Source of the DNA: Rhodopirellula islandica
Lineage (GTDB): Bacteria > Planctomycetota > Planctomycetia > Pirellulales > Pirellulaceae
DNA: 64,000 bases
Direction of reading: 5' to 3'
NCBI RefSeq assembly: GCF_001027925.1
Contig: NZ_LECT01000044.1
Location: 1-64,000, forward strand
Part shown: positions 46,894 to 55,403 of the stretch, piece by piece
Position numbering within the stretch: position 1 is the stretch's first letter
Layout: every line of letters starts with the position of its first letter
Translations under genes and position numbers: made by a program
The notes under the pieces: model-generated
Databases searched by the model: none
The model's input: only the letters and a program-made list of their open reading frames with translations
What the model was told of the DNA's origin: nothing

Positions 46894-47625
46894 ATGAACC
46901 CACGAAACGAACCAACACTCAACGGAACGACAATAGCTACTTGGGCTGCCACTGGTGTCGGTTGGATCGCCACAGTGATTGGCTTCTTTATCACAAGCGG
47001 AATTGCGAGCTACGCCTGCTACCAATCCGATCAGGCTGGTCAAACCGCTGCGGAAGCAAACAAACTCGCTTGGGATGCGATGCAACAAAACAAAATGCTG
47101 CAACGCGACAATCAAATGTTTGCACACAGGATGCAAGAATACGAAATTTCGCTGACCACGCCCCGACTGTCGCTGCTGCGGTTCAAAAGGCTTTCTGCTA
47201 CCCGGTACATCGCGACGATCCAAAACGACGGGCAACGACAGGCGGTTATCTTTGGCGCTCAACTTCATCCCGGCCATGAAGAACCAAAGGTCGGGTCTAT
47301 GGACGAGCGTCCAACGGTACCGGAATCGATGAAAGTTCCGACTATCAAAATCCCATTTGCCAATCCAAATGAGCTGAGCGTCGAGCTGCCGATCCCAGCC
47401 GTTGTCGATGCTGGCGATATCGTATCCGTTGAGATCACCTTCACAGTCGAATTTACCGAGGGGAGCATTCACATCGACCAAGGGATTGGACAGCCGTTGT
47501 GGGCGGGCCGATACCAAATTCAAAAGACACTCAATCTCCTTCCAGGAGATGCCCCGCCAACCGAAGGCGAATTGGACGATATCTTCGGTTTTCCGCCGCC
47601 TCCCGCTCAAAGGTTCGATCGGTAA
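46894..47625 (+). CDS. Membrane-anchored hypothetical protein
   Basis: 243 residues: an N-terminal membrane helix (WIATVIGFFITSGIASYACY), an Ala/Gln-rich coiled coil (~45-75) and a beta-rich domain (~80-230). No known family recognised. Divergent from the relaxase gene. Confidence 0.65.
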   Translation: MNPRNEPTLNGTTIATWAATGVGWIATVIGFFITSGIASYACYQSDQAGQTAAEANKLAWDAMQQNKMLQRDNQMFAHRMQEYEISLTTPRLSLLRFKRLSATRYIATIQNDGQRQAVIFGAQLHPGHEEPKVGSMDERPTVPESMKVPTIKIPFANPNELSVELPIPAVVDAGDIVSVEITFTVEFTEGSIHIDQGIGQPLWAGRYQIQKTLNLLPGDAPPTEGELDDIFGFPPPPAQRFDR

Positions 47626-47699
47626 AATGCTACGTTGATCAGGACCCGAAAACTCGCTAAACAGGATCTGCAGCAACCGATTCGAAGGAACGAGCCACG

Positions 47700-48161
47700 A
47701 TGGCATTGAAGAAATCCGAACTCTATTCGTCGCTCTGGGCGTCCTGCGACGAACTGCGGGGCGGCATGGACGCGAGCCAGTACAAAGACTACGTCCTCGT
47801 GCTGCTGTTCCTGAAATACATCTCCGACAAATACGCCGGCCAGCCCTAGGCACCGATCACGATCCCCGATGGGGCCAGCTTTGCCGACATGACGCGGCTG
47901 AAGGGGGCGACGGATGTCGGCGATCAGATCAACGAGAAGATCATCGCGCCGCTTGTTGCCGCTAACGATCAACTCGACCGATCTGACTTTCCTGACTTTG
48001 ATGACGCCAGCAAATTGGGCGATGGGAAAGAGAAATCGGAACGGCTGACTAAACTGATCGCAATTTTCGAGAGTAGGGCACTCGACTTTTCCATGAACCG
48101 CGCCGATGGCGGTGACATTCTGGGCGATGCCTACGAATACCTGATGCGGCACAGCTTTTAG
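47700..48161 (+). pseudogene. hsdM: hsdM remnant (type I restriction methyltransferase, N-terminus)
   Basis: In one frame from the ATG at 47700 it reads MALKKSELYSSLWASCDELR, GGMDASQYKDYVLVLLFLKY and ISDKYAGQP, then a TAG at 47847 where a Tyr is expected, then APITIPDGASFADM up to GDAYEYLMRHSF and a stop. These are the N-terminal helical domain of HsdM. The methyltransferase core (NPPF region) and hsdS/hsdR are gone. A good ribosome site GAAGGAAC remains. Confidence 0.88.
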
Positions 48162-48237
48162 CCGGCCGGATTCGTTTCTCGTAAATTTTCCCTGTCATCA
48201 GTCCGTTCAGTTTCGACTGCACCAAAGGTCATATTCA

Positions 48238-48894
48238 ATGAGTGTTGAGCGAATTCGACAAAGGTTCGAGCAGTTGGCAAACGATGCGATGCCAATCAGA
48301 GGCTCCAAGAATCTCGTTCGTGGCGGCCAAATGTTTGCAGACCGCAACGTGGTCGATTCCGCTTTGCTCACCAAGTGGCAAACGTCCGTCGAGACACTGC
48401 TGGCAAGCGTGTTTGGGGAGTCATCCCCCACAACTGTTCGTTTCGGCGTGGAGTGCAAACGCTCCCACTTTGAAGACTTCGAGCGTCAAGAAGCCGTTCT
48501 TCTCTCTGCGAAGGAACAATTTGAGGGTGGTTTTTTGTTCGACGTTCGGAATCTAGTTCACGCTTCGGTGTTTTCCGACGAGCTTGAGCAGGCGGAGCAT
48601 TTTCTCGAAAGCAATTACAAAGTTCCTGCTGCAGTCATTGCGGGCACAGTGCTCGAAACCACTCTCCGAGAATTGTGCGAACAGCATCCGGAAACCACCG
48701 TCGGTAAGGCTGACACAATGATCAGCGACATTGCGAAGCAGGGCATGGTCAACAAAATGATGGTTGATCAGCTTCGTGCCTGGATGAAGATCAGAAATTC
48801 CGCAGCCCACGGAAAGCCGGACGAATTTGCAGAAAGCGATGTTGCTCGCATGATTCAAGGCATTCGCGACTTTGTCACATGGCACATGACCTGA
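48238..48894 (+). CDS. DUF4145-like protein
   Basis: 218 residues. The C-terminal half (VPAAVIAGTVLETTLRELC..MMVDQLRAWMKIRNSAAHGKPDEF) has the helix and RNxAAHGK pattern of DUF4145, a domain that often accompanies restriction and abortive-infection genes. N-terminal half not recognised. It fills the slot after the hsdM remnant, where accessory restriction genes occur. Confidence 0.75.
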   Translation: MSVERIRQRFEQLANDAMPIRGSKNLVRGGQMFADRNVVDSALLTKWQTSVETLLASVFGESSPTTVRFGVECKRSHFEDFERQEAVLLSAKEQFEGGFLFDVRNLVHASVFSDELEQAEHFLESNYKVPAAVIAGTVLETTLRELCEQHPETTVGKADTMISDIAKQGMVNKMMVDQLRAWMKIRNSAAHGKPDEFAESDVARMIQGIRDFVTWHMT

Positions 48895-48995
48895 CGACGC
48901 CAGGTCGATTGCTATGCCGCAAAATTGATCCGATAAGCGGTGCTCTTGTGTTCACCGTCTTCTGCGAAAGTACGATTTATGCCCGTGGTTATCCG

Positions 48996-49048
48996 TGTCC
49001 GCAGCCCATTCCCTACGATCGGAGATCGTAGGGAATGGGCTGCGGACA
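48996..49048. promoter_or_regulatory. Perfect 25-bp inverted repeat upstream of the toxin-antitoxin operon
   Basis: Arms 48996-49020 and 49024-49048 are exact complements around a GGA spacer. Positioned 65 bp before the antitoxin ATG. AbiEi antitoxins are known to repress their own promoter through inverted repeats. Confidence 0.8.
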
Positions 49049-49061
49049 GTCAAACTGCTTG

Positions 49062-49099
49062 CTTTTGCAGCAAAAAGTGTGTATTTTTTGCTGCAAAAG
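49062..49099. promoter_or_regulatory. Perfect 15-bp inverted repeat overlapping the antitoxin leader
   Basis: CTTTTGCAGCAAAAA (49062-49076) and its complement (49085-49099) with an 8-nt spacer. The right arm ends in AAAAGG, which runs into the AAGGAGG ribosome-binding site. Either an operator or a hairpin hiding the ribosome site. Confidence 0.75.
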
Positions 49100-49112
49100 G
49101 AGGCTCGTACAG

Positions 49113-49730
49113 ATGCCACAAACCATTGCTGCTAAAGCACTTTCGAGAATTTACGGGAAGGGGAGGGGTTGGGCCTTCTCTCAGGCTGACTTCGCTGATT
49201 TGGCGGGTGGCAAAACCATCAACTCAGTGTTTCGTCGACTGGCGGAAGAGGAGACGATTCGGCGAGTTCAAACCGGACTGTACGATTACCCGCGTTACAG
49301 CGAATTGCTGGACCGGACTCTTGGGCCGGATATTTTCCAGGTTGCCAGTGCCCTTGCCCGGAAATTTAAGTGGGAGATTCAGCCTGATGGAGCGTCGGCG
49401 CTCAATCTGATGGGGCTATCTACGCAGGTTCCTGCCCAATACCTGTTTCATTCCGATGGCCCGACTCGGGAGTACCAGATCAACAGAACAAAACTTCGTT
49501 TCAAACGAGTGGCAACCCGCGAAATGAAGTTTAAGCAGCCCGAAAGTGCGGTCATTGTCCATGGCCTGAAATCGCTCGGTCCCGACCACATCAATGACAA
49601 AACGATTGCCAAGGTTCGCGATTGGTTGCCTGAGGCCAAACGTAGGCAGGTGCTGCGGGACACCCAAACCGTGACCCAATGGGTTCGCGCTGCCATTCGA
49701 GAAATCTGTAAGGAGCCAGTTCATGGATAA
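49113..49730 (+). CDS. AbiEi-type antitoxin (DUF6088)
   Basis: 205 residues from the ATG at 49113, decided by AAAAGGAGG eight bases upstream. The N-terminal winged helix (RGWAFSQADFADLAGGKTINSVFRRLAEEETIRRV) matches the DUF6088/AbiEi pattern, as does LYDYPRYSELL further on. The C-terminal domain carries the toxin-neutralising part. In type IV systems the antitoxin represses its operon and counteracts the nucleotidyltransferase toxin. Its stop overlaps the toxin start by 8 bp. Confidence 0.88.
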   Translation: MPQTIAAKALSRIYGKGRGWAFSQADFADLAGGKTINSVFRRLAEEETIRRVQTGLYDYPRYSELLDRTLGPDIFQVASALARKFKWEIQPDGASALNLMGLSTQVPAQYLFHSDGPTREYQINRTKLRFKRVATREMKFKQPESAVIVHGLKSLGPDHINDKTIAKVRDWLPEAKRRQVLRDTQTVTQWVRAAIREICKEPVHG

Positions 49731-50739
49731 AGTAGCTGGCCTATCAGCGAGACAGCGAAGCGAACTTTTCGAGGAATCGGCAAGCCTGCGAAACCTTCAA
49801 ACGGCGATCATTGAAAAGGACTTTTGGGTTTGCTGGCTGCTGAAAAAGTTATTCAACGCGCGGGAACTGAAAGGCAAAATGGTCTTCAAAGGCGGCACCT
49901 CGCTATCGAAGGTTCACGGTCTGATCGAACGTTTCTCGGAGGACATTGACCTCGTACTTGCTTGGGGATTGATTGGATACGGGGAGGAGGGCGTTGATCC
50001 TTGGCAAGAGATGCCGTCAGCCAACCAACAGAACCGCTTCAACGCCACCTTCAATGAGAAAGCGGCGAAATACATTCGCGAAACGCTCTGCCCGCTCGTC
50101 GAAAAGATCACGTCGTCAGTCGATGGTATTGAATGTGTCATCCCCGATGACCCGCATGTGATCGAAGTTCATTATCCAGCTGCGTTCGGATCGACCGCGT
50201 TCATGCCCGAGGTGAAGCTGGAAATTGGTCCGCTCGCCTCGTGGGTGCCCCAAGGCAATCACATCGTCCGCCCGTATGCTGCCGAAGACTTCCCGCAGGT
50301 CTTCGATGATCCCGATTGTCCGGTGGTCGCGATCACCGCCGAACGGACGTTTTGGGAAAAGGCAACGATCCTGCATCAACAAGCTCACCGCGCTGAAGAC
50401 AAGCCGATGCCGTCGCGATACTCACGGCACTACTACGACCTGTTTCAAATGACCAGCAGCAACGTCGCCACAAACGCGATTGCCGATCTCTCGCTGCTTG
50501 ACGACGTGGTGAAGTTCAAGCAGCGTTTCTATCGAAGTCCGTGGGCAAGCTACGAAACGGCAAAGCCGGGATCGTTTCGGTTAATGCCGACCGCAGCAGG
50601 TGATCTGGTTTTGCGGAAGGATTACAACGCAATGCGTCCCATGTTCTTCTCTGATCCACCCACGTGGGGCGATATAATCGCAGGACTGCATGTTCTCGAA
50701 AATCAAATCAATACAATAGCAAAGGATAAAGCTGAATGA
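49723..50739 (+). CDS. AbiEii-type nucleotidyltransferase toxin
   Basis: 338 residues. The nucleotidyltransferase signature is FKGGTSLSKVHGLIERFSED followed by IDL, i.e. the GGTxLSK and metal-binding SEDIDL motifs of AbiEii/AbiGii/MenT. A later TAERTFWEKATILHQQAHR and RYSRHYYDLFQM provide the conserved Lys and Asp region. Members transfer nucleotides to tRNA and block growth, aborting phage infection. Key residues intact. Confidence 0.92.
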   Translation: MDKVAGLSARQRSELFEESASLRNLQTAIIEKDFWVCWLLKKLFNARELKGKMVFKGGTSLSKVHGLIERFSEDIDLVLAWGLIGYGEEGVDPWQEMPSANQQNRFNATFNEKAAKYIRETLCPLVEKITSSVDGIECVIPDDPHVIEVHYPAAFGSTAFMPEVKLEIGPLASWVPQGNHIVRPYAAEDFPQVFDDPDCPVVAITAERTFWEKATILHQQAHRAEDKPMPSRYSRHYYDLFQMTSSNVATNAIADLSLLDDVVKFKQRFYRSPWASYETAKPGSFRLMPTAAGDLVLRKDYNAMRPMFFSDPPTWGDIIAGLHVLENQINTIAKDKAE

Positions 50740-50822
50740 ATTCGGGTGAGCTGGATTTAATCAGAGACGCCGACATCAAGATTCTTCAGCTAGTGCCTCC
50801 GGAACGATTTTGTGCCGCTTGA
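50736..50822 (+). pseudogene. Truncated third gene of the toxin-antitoxin operon
   Basis: An ATG overlapping the toxin stop (ATGA) opens MNSGELDLIRDADIKILQLV followed by eight further residues and a stop. The ATGA coupling suggests a third operon gene whose remainder was lost when the IS630 copy landed 23 bp downstream. The full-length product is unknown. Confidence 0.4.
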
Positions 50823-50844
50823 AGACCTCATTTCCCCCAGACCC

Positions 50845-51450
50845 TCAAGCAGCCAGAAGCGTGCCCTGATAGGTCCACTTATATGGCCTTGCCAGCGTGC
50901 TGTTGTAGTATTCGATGAAAGCCAGGATTCGATCTTCCAGATGCTCGATCGATGTGAAGCTCATTCGCCTCAGCAGTTTTCGACGTAGCGTTCCAAACCA
51001 GATTTCAATTTGGTTGAGCCATGAGCAATGGCGAGGTGTGAAGATAAATCGAATCCGATGAGACGGATCACTGAGAAATTCGCGACGACTGGCTGTCGAC
51101 TGCAATATCCCTTTGCGGCCCTTGAGCCCAAGGTCGTCCTCAAAGCCGATCATCGTAGCGATCATCCTCACCAGTGTTTCACTGCAGTGAGTATTTAGAT
51201 TGTCCATCACGAACCGGTAGGTTGCGTCTACACCACCTAGGCTGATTACATTGTTGATGTTTTCGAGCATGTCCAGTTCGCCACGCGTGTCTCGAAGAAG
51301 CGGTGCCCAGATCTGTCCCGTTGCAACGTGGAGATTGCCAAAGAGTCCTGTTGTTCCATGGCGTTGGTACTTGTATTCCAGGCGAGCGACATCGTGACGG
51401 CGAACCGGTGTGCAGGCCAATCGATAGCGGACTGGGGCATCCTGTCAATC
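50845..51450 (-). pseudogene. IS630-family transposase, N-terminally truncated
   Basis: About 191 codons with DDE domain features: FVMDNLNTHCSETLVRMI (second Asp), the FTPRHCSWLNQIEIWFGTLRRK block with the final Glu, and FIEYYNSTLARPYKWTY. The N-terminal HTH and the first catalytic Asp are missing, and no start codon fits, so it is inactive. Confidence 0.85.
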
Positions 51451-51684
51451 GACTTTGGGTGTGATAATGTATCTTACGGAAAATTGGATTAGCCCAGCAT
51501 CAAAGTAGACATGCATCCGTAATGGGGTTATGCCCCGTGCATTTGTCGGTTTCGGGTAGCAGATCCCATTTCGGAAATTGAATTATGGACTGGGTTTTTG
51601 GAAAGCTTCCGTGATTCTGCTCAGGCGTTCACTGTCGATGGATGCCGGTCATATGGGATCGAATGGCGGTTGAGCAAAGCGACT

Positions 51685-53265
51685 TTATGAATCGATTGGC
51701 TGCTTGCCAAGGTTATCAAGATAGCCCTCAACCGTCATGCGCTTACCGCCTACGAATTCAAGCAGCACTTGATCTTCACGCAACTTAGCAATGTGGCTCG
51801 CATCTTCCTTCAGCCGAGTCTCAATATCACGGTATTCGAGTGTTATTGGTCCCAATTCAATTGGCTCGCCAAATAAGTCAAAAGTCAGGCTCGAAAATAC
51901 TTGTCTTAAACCAGGGCATTCGAATCGCTTCGATTTATTTGGAAGTGATTTGCGATCTACTGCAGCCAGCGCAAGGCTCGGATCGTCGTCCAGGAAAAAG
52001 ATGTGAGATGTGTGTCTTCTTTTTCGGTCGAATGTCAACCAATGAAGTACATCTATATCCGATAGGTCGCAATCGAGGTCCAGTGGGGGATTCAACTTGT
52101 AGTGATAGGCAAGTTCGCGGGACTTACTTAGCATCTCAAGTGCGTGTCCGATGTGCGTCAACTGGCCGGGCACCGGCACTGGAATACTCGGAAGCTGAAC
52201 ATTGTCCTTTGTAATTATGGTTTGCACGGAGTCGCAATCACCAAGTTTTCTGAAGAAAGCGAGCGTCGCATCGAAATGTGGAAGGTCGAGAATGCGGTGA
52301 CTATTCCATTTCGCGAGCGAACAGTTCCATTGCGTCGTCGGAACGCTGCTACTGCCAAGCTTCCAGATTCCGTTCACTGTGATCGGATGCGATTCAGATG
52401 TTTCGATTCGAACTTCTGTCGTTCCACCCGAGACTCGGGTTTCGGTCAGGTCTATCGAGGCAACTGGTCGGCGGCTTTCAAAACCAACGATCTTGATAGA
52501 AAACCCTGTGTCTGGCCGGCGTCTTAGCGAGATTCGGCCGATACCCATCTCTTCCATTAATTTCGATCCGCTGACCTCCGCGTTGAACTCGACCGAATTT
52601 TCTCTCTGTTCAAACCGACGGAGGGTCTCCGCGTCTTGCTGCGACATCTTCAACGCTAATTTGACGGGCTCCTTCGGTGTGAAATTCAAACGCAAATACT
52701 CTCCCGTTGAAGCAACGTTGAGCTCAAATCGATTGTCGAGCGAACTGTATTCGTTTCGAGCTCTCCGCAGGGCCGCCTCTACACTGCTTGGGTGTAGCTC
52801 TTTCATGAATTCAAGGTGTTGATTGAAGTGCGATTCGAAATCTTCGAGATCGTCAAGATTCTGTGACACAGGAAGACGAATGGTGACTTCTTTTTGCCAC
52901 CGCCACTTGCGACTCAGCTCCCTTGCATGTTCCTGGAGAAACGTCCAGTAAGTTTTCGCGTTCACAACGTCTACATGGAATAGGTAGATAGGGTAGCGGC
53001 GTTTGTCGACATGGTCCACGAGATTTTCGACCTCGATCGCACACGAGATGAAATCGCCCTTCTTACTCTTCTTTACCTTTTCCGTTCCACGGACTTGCAC
53101 ACCGAATTCAAAACCTGAGTGTCGTTCGTCACGGAATACCTCAAATTTCAGATCAACCCCGTAGTCGCGGTTCTGTTCCTGATGCACCCAATGATCAGGT
53201 GCGCGCGACAACGCTATTTTGACCGCTCGATCACCGATTTCATGTTCCCGCCTTCGCTTTGCCAT
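51685..53265 (-). CDS. DUF4365 protein, possible nuclease-type defence factor
   Basis: 526 residues. The N-terminal DUF4365 domain (~1-150) reads RDYGVDLKFEVFRD..GFEFGVQVRGTEKVK, in line with a PD-(D/E)xK nuclease core (GID-E-QxK) in which the last Lys is Arg here. The remaining ~370 residues (beta-rich, ~180-480) are not assigned. DUF4365 is frequent in defence islands. The altered catalytic residue leaves activity uncertain. No partner gene is adjacent. Confidence 0.75.
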   Translation of the reverse strand: MAKRRREHEIGDRAVKIALSRAPDHWVHQEQNRDYGVDLKFEVFRDERHSGFEFGVQVRGTEKVKKSKKGDFISCAIEVENLVDHVDKRRYPIYLFHVDVVNAKTYWTFLQEHARELSRKWRWQKEVTIRLPVSQNLDDLEDFESHFNQHLEFMKELHPSSVEAALRRARNEYSSLDNRFELNVASTGEYLRLNFTPKEPVKLALKMSQQDAETLRRFEQRENSVEFNAEVSGSKLMEEMGIGRISLRRRPDTGFSIKIVGFESRRPVASIDLTETRVSGGTTEVRIETSESHPITVNGIWKLGSSSVPTTQWNCSLAKWNSHRILDLPHFDATLAFFRKLGDCDSVQTIITKDNVQLPSIPVPVPGQLTHIGHALEMLSKSRELAYHYKLNPPLDLDCDLSDIDVLHWLTFDRKRRHTSHIFFLDDDPSLALAAVDRKSLPNKSKRFECPGLRQVFSSLTFDLFGEPIELGPITLEYRDIETRLKEDASHIAKLREDQVLLEFVGGKRMTVEGYLDNLGKQPIDS

Positions 53266-53435
53266 GTATTAGGTTTAACGCTTCTTTCGGCCCAATCAAG
53301 GGGGATAGGTTAGGGCCTCCGTCGAATTCCGATTGCTGGCCATGGCGGTCAAAACCGAAAAAGTGAGAGAGGATAGTCACTTGGTATGCGAATTGGGCTC
53401 GATCTCAATATTTAACTGTCTGAGGCGGGTTGCCC

Positions 53436-53666
53436 TCAGCTGTTGAGATCTCGCTCGATTAGCGCTCTGAGCAAGTCAGCAATCTGAATTCCGCGTTTGG
53501 CACAACTGACCTTCAGTTCGGTGTGAAGCGACGGATCGATGTCGATAGTTAGGCGTTTCTGTTTGACGACTGGCTTCTCCGCGATGGCCGGCTCTCGCGT
53601 CTCGACCCACTTGTCGAGTTCGGCTTTTGGTTTGGGGCGAGCTGTCATCGTGATTTTCTTGTTCAT
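53436..53666 (-). CDS. Ribbon-helix-helix partition partner (ParG-like)
   Basis: 76 residues. A flexible basic N-terminus is followed by the RHH fold KRLTIDIDPSLHTELKVSCAKRGIQIADLLRALIERDL. The ATG overlaps the parA stop (ATGA). ParG-type proteins bind the centromere and stimulate ParA; the disordered N-terminus fits. Confidence 0.85.
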   Translation of the reverse strand: MNKKITMTARPKPKAELDKWVETREPAIAEKPVVKQKRLTIDIDPSLHTELKVSCAKRGIQIADLLRALIERDLNS

Positions 53667-54283
53667 TGGATCCTTCTCAATTCATTGACAAATTTCGTAA
53701 TTTCCTTCGCGGCTTTCGATCGTTTTTGATCCAAAACCGTCGTTCCGCTTGCGGCGCTCTCGGCGAAGGCCACTCGTTGTCCGATGTCGCTTTTCAGGAT
53801 CGGCACGTCAAGTTCCACCAACGCCTCTCGCACGTCCCTTCCAATTGCCGTGTTGGCGATCTTTCGATTCAAAGCCAAGCAGCATTTGATTTCGGGGTTA
53901 AACACCTGTGCCTCGCGAACCAAGTCAACCGTTTCGGCTGCAGCCCAAACGTCCATTGGTGATGGTTGCAGCGGAATGACCACAATGTCTGCGGCCAGGA
54001 TGATCGATCTCGCCAATTCGGTGACTCGCGGCGGACCGTCGATCACAACGTCGTCGTAGTCTTGGGCGAGGCTCTCGATCTCTTTGTGGAGGGTCGCTTT
54101 TGCCATCCCGACGACTGTGAAATCAGCCGTCTCGCGATGGTTCGACCACCCAAGCGAGCTGCCCTGCGGATCCGCATCGATCAGCAGTACACGCCGTCCT
54201 CGGTTGGAGAGCTCGGCGGCGGTGTGGATGGAAAGCGTTGTCTTGCCGACACCACCTTTTTGGTTCAGGAATGCATAAATCAT
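53663..54283 (-). CDS. parA: ParA-family partition ATPase
   Basis: 206 residues from the ATG at 54283 (ATG preceding IYAFLNQKGGVGKTTLSIH). It has the deviant Walker A KGGVGKTT, Walker A' LIDADPQGSSLGW and Walker B DYDDVVIDGPP. The short length and lack of an N-terminal HTH mark it as ParF/type Ib, which pairs with ParG-type partners, as seen here. It segregates plasmid copies. Confidence 0.93.
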   Translation of the reverse strand: MIYAFLNQKGGVGKTTLSIHTAAELSNRGRRVLLIDADPQGSSLGWSNHRETADFTVVGMAKATLHKEIESLAQDYDDVVIDGPPRVTELARSIILAADIVVIPLQPSPMDVWAAAETVDLVREAQVFNPEIKCCLALNRKIANTAIGRDVREALVELDVPILKSDIGQRVAFAESAASGTTVLDQKRSKAAKEITKFVNELRRIQ

Positions 54284-54431
54284 GTTCGTCGTATTTCTGT
54301 GCATGAGGCTGCGCGTTGTTACGACTTTACGTTACAGGACTTTTCCACGACGCGCAACAGTTTTCTGTATCACCATGTCGACGTGATTCATTGCTTGCGC
54401 TCGCGCGCTCGCCGTGGCAGTCTGCCACGCG

Positions 54432-55142
54432 ATGTTGCCAGACTTTCAACTTGTCCATGCGATGCAAAGCGGATGCACTGCAGATTTCAACGAAGCCATG
54501 CGAAGAGGCGCGACCATGCGTGCTCGCGATCTCAATGGTCGGTGCTTGTTGGAAGTTGCTCTGCGACAGGGGCGTCCCGATCTCGCTCGGCGACTCTTGA
54601 GCTTGGGAGCCGATCCGAACGAGGCAATCGGAAAGAAGGGCGATCATCTGATTCATCTTGCCGCCCGGACTGGTGACATCGGATTCTTAGCTGTTTTGCT
54701 CGAAGCGGAAGTAAGCCCAGATTGTCGAGGAAACCTCCGACGCACCGCACTTCATCACGTTACCAAAGGCAAATTTGAGTTCATGGTGAACATGCTGCTG
54801 GAGAACGGTGCCAATCCCGATGCGGTTGATGCCCGTGGCGATACTCCTTTGCACTTGGCGGCGGAGGTAAACAGTCTGTCAATCATCAAGCTGCTGCTCA
54901 GGTACAACGCAGATGCCTCAATCACCAACAATCAGCTTTACACTCCAGTCCACAACGCGGCGGCGGCCGGGAATACCGAAGTCGCGAGGTTGTTGCTCGA
55001 ACACGAGCAGGCAATCAGGCCACAGCATGAATCAGCCGAGCTTGCCAGGCGTGTTCTCCGGGTAGCCGAACTTCACGGCCAGGATAAAACACGGCTCGCC
55101 CTTACAGAACGTTTGGCCGGTCCCGCTTTGGAACTTCATTAG
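54432..55142 (+). CDS. Ankyrin-repeat protein
   Basis: 236 residues from the ATG at 54432 (a GTG at 54414 is an alternative). About five to six ankyrin repeats, e.g. GDHLIHLAARTGDIGFLAVL, TALHHVTKGKFEFMVNMLLE, GDTPLHLAAEVNSLSIIKLL and TPVHNAAAAGNTEVARLLLE. No signal peptide, so probably cytosolic protein binding. A perfect GTGGCAG-T-CTGCCAC dyad at 54414-54428 lies just before the start and may be regulatory. Confidence 0.85.
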   Translation: MLPDFQLVHAMQSGCTADFNEAMRRGATMRARDLNGRCLLEVALRQGRPDLARRLLSLGADPNEAIGKKGDHLIHLAARTGDIGFLAVLLEAEVSPDCRGNLRRTALHHVTKGKFEFMVNMLLENGANPDAVDARGDTPLHLAAEVNSLSIIKLLLRYNADASITNNQLYTPVHNAAAAGNTEVARLLLEHEQAIRPQHESAELARRVLRVAELHGQDKTRLALTERLAGPALELH

Positions 55143-55403
55143 CCGAGGTTCGGACTACTTGTTGAAGCGAGTTGGAGGTGTTCACGCAAAGGGCAAGCGA
55201 AGTCCATTCGCGAAACGCGCACGCTTCCCGCGAGGAACAGTCCGATATCGTGCGCTCCCTGAATCCGGATTCGCATAGAATCCGTCAAAAAAGCGGGTTT
55301 GCGAGTCGGGAAGCTCGGCCGGGAGTGCTGCTGATCTAGGCGGGCACGTGGGGAACGGCATTGCGTCGCTGCCTGGCGGTTCGTGCAGCGGCGGCCCGTC
55401 CGG
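55143..55403. other. Intergenic region between convergent genes
   Basis: Between the ankyrin and glycosyltransferase genes. No gene recognised; an AATCCGGATTCGCATAGAATCC segment may be a degenerate dyad. Confidence 0.4.

Larger units (their letters stand above)
7998..54304. mobile_element. Putative integrated plasmid-like / mobilizable element (right end not located)
   Basis: The left border is the split tRNA-Val next to a tyrosine integrase. Inside are a VirD4/TraG coupling protein, an RPA-family replication initiator with iterons, a Toprim primase-like protein, ArdC, a MobF relaxase, ParA and a ribbon-helix-helix partner, plus IS remnants. The right coordinate is only the last backbone gene recognised (parA). 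No matching tRNA 3' half was seen in the window, so the true end is unknown. The cargo between 9.3 and 23.8 kb could be part of it or a nested insertion. Confidence 0.6.

Noticed and set aside
46891-47853. 320-codon antisense frame opposite the membrane-anchored protein and hsdM remnant
   Set aside because: No domain, and crosses two features readable on the plus strand.
53966-54676. 236-codon plus-strand frame opposite parA
   Set aside because: Shadow of the conserved ATPase.
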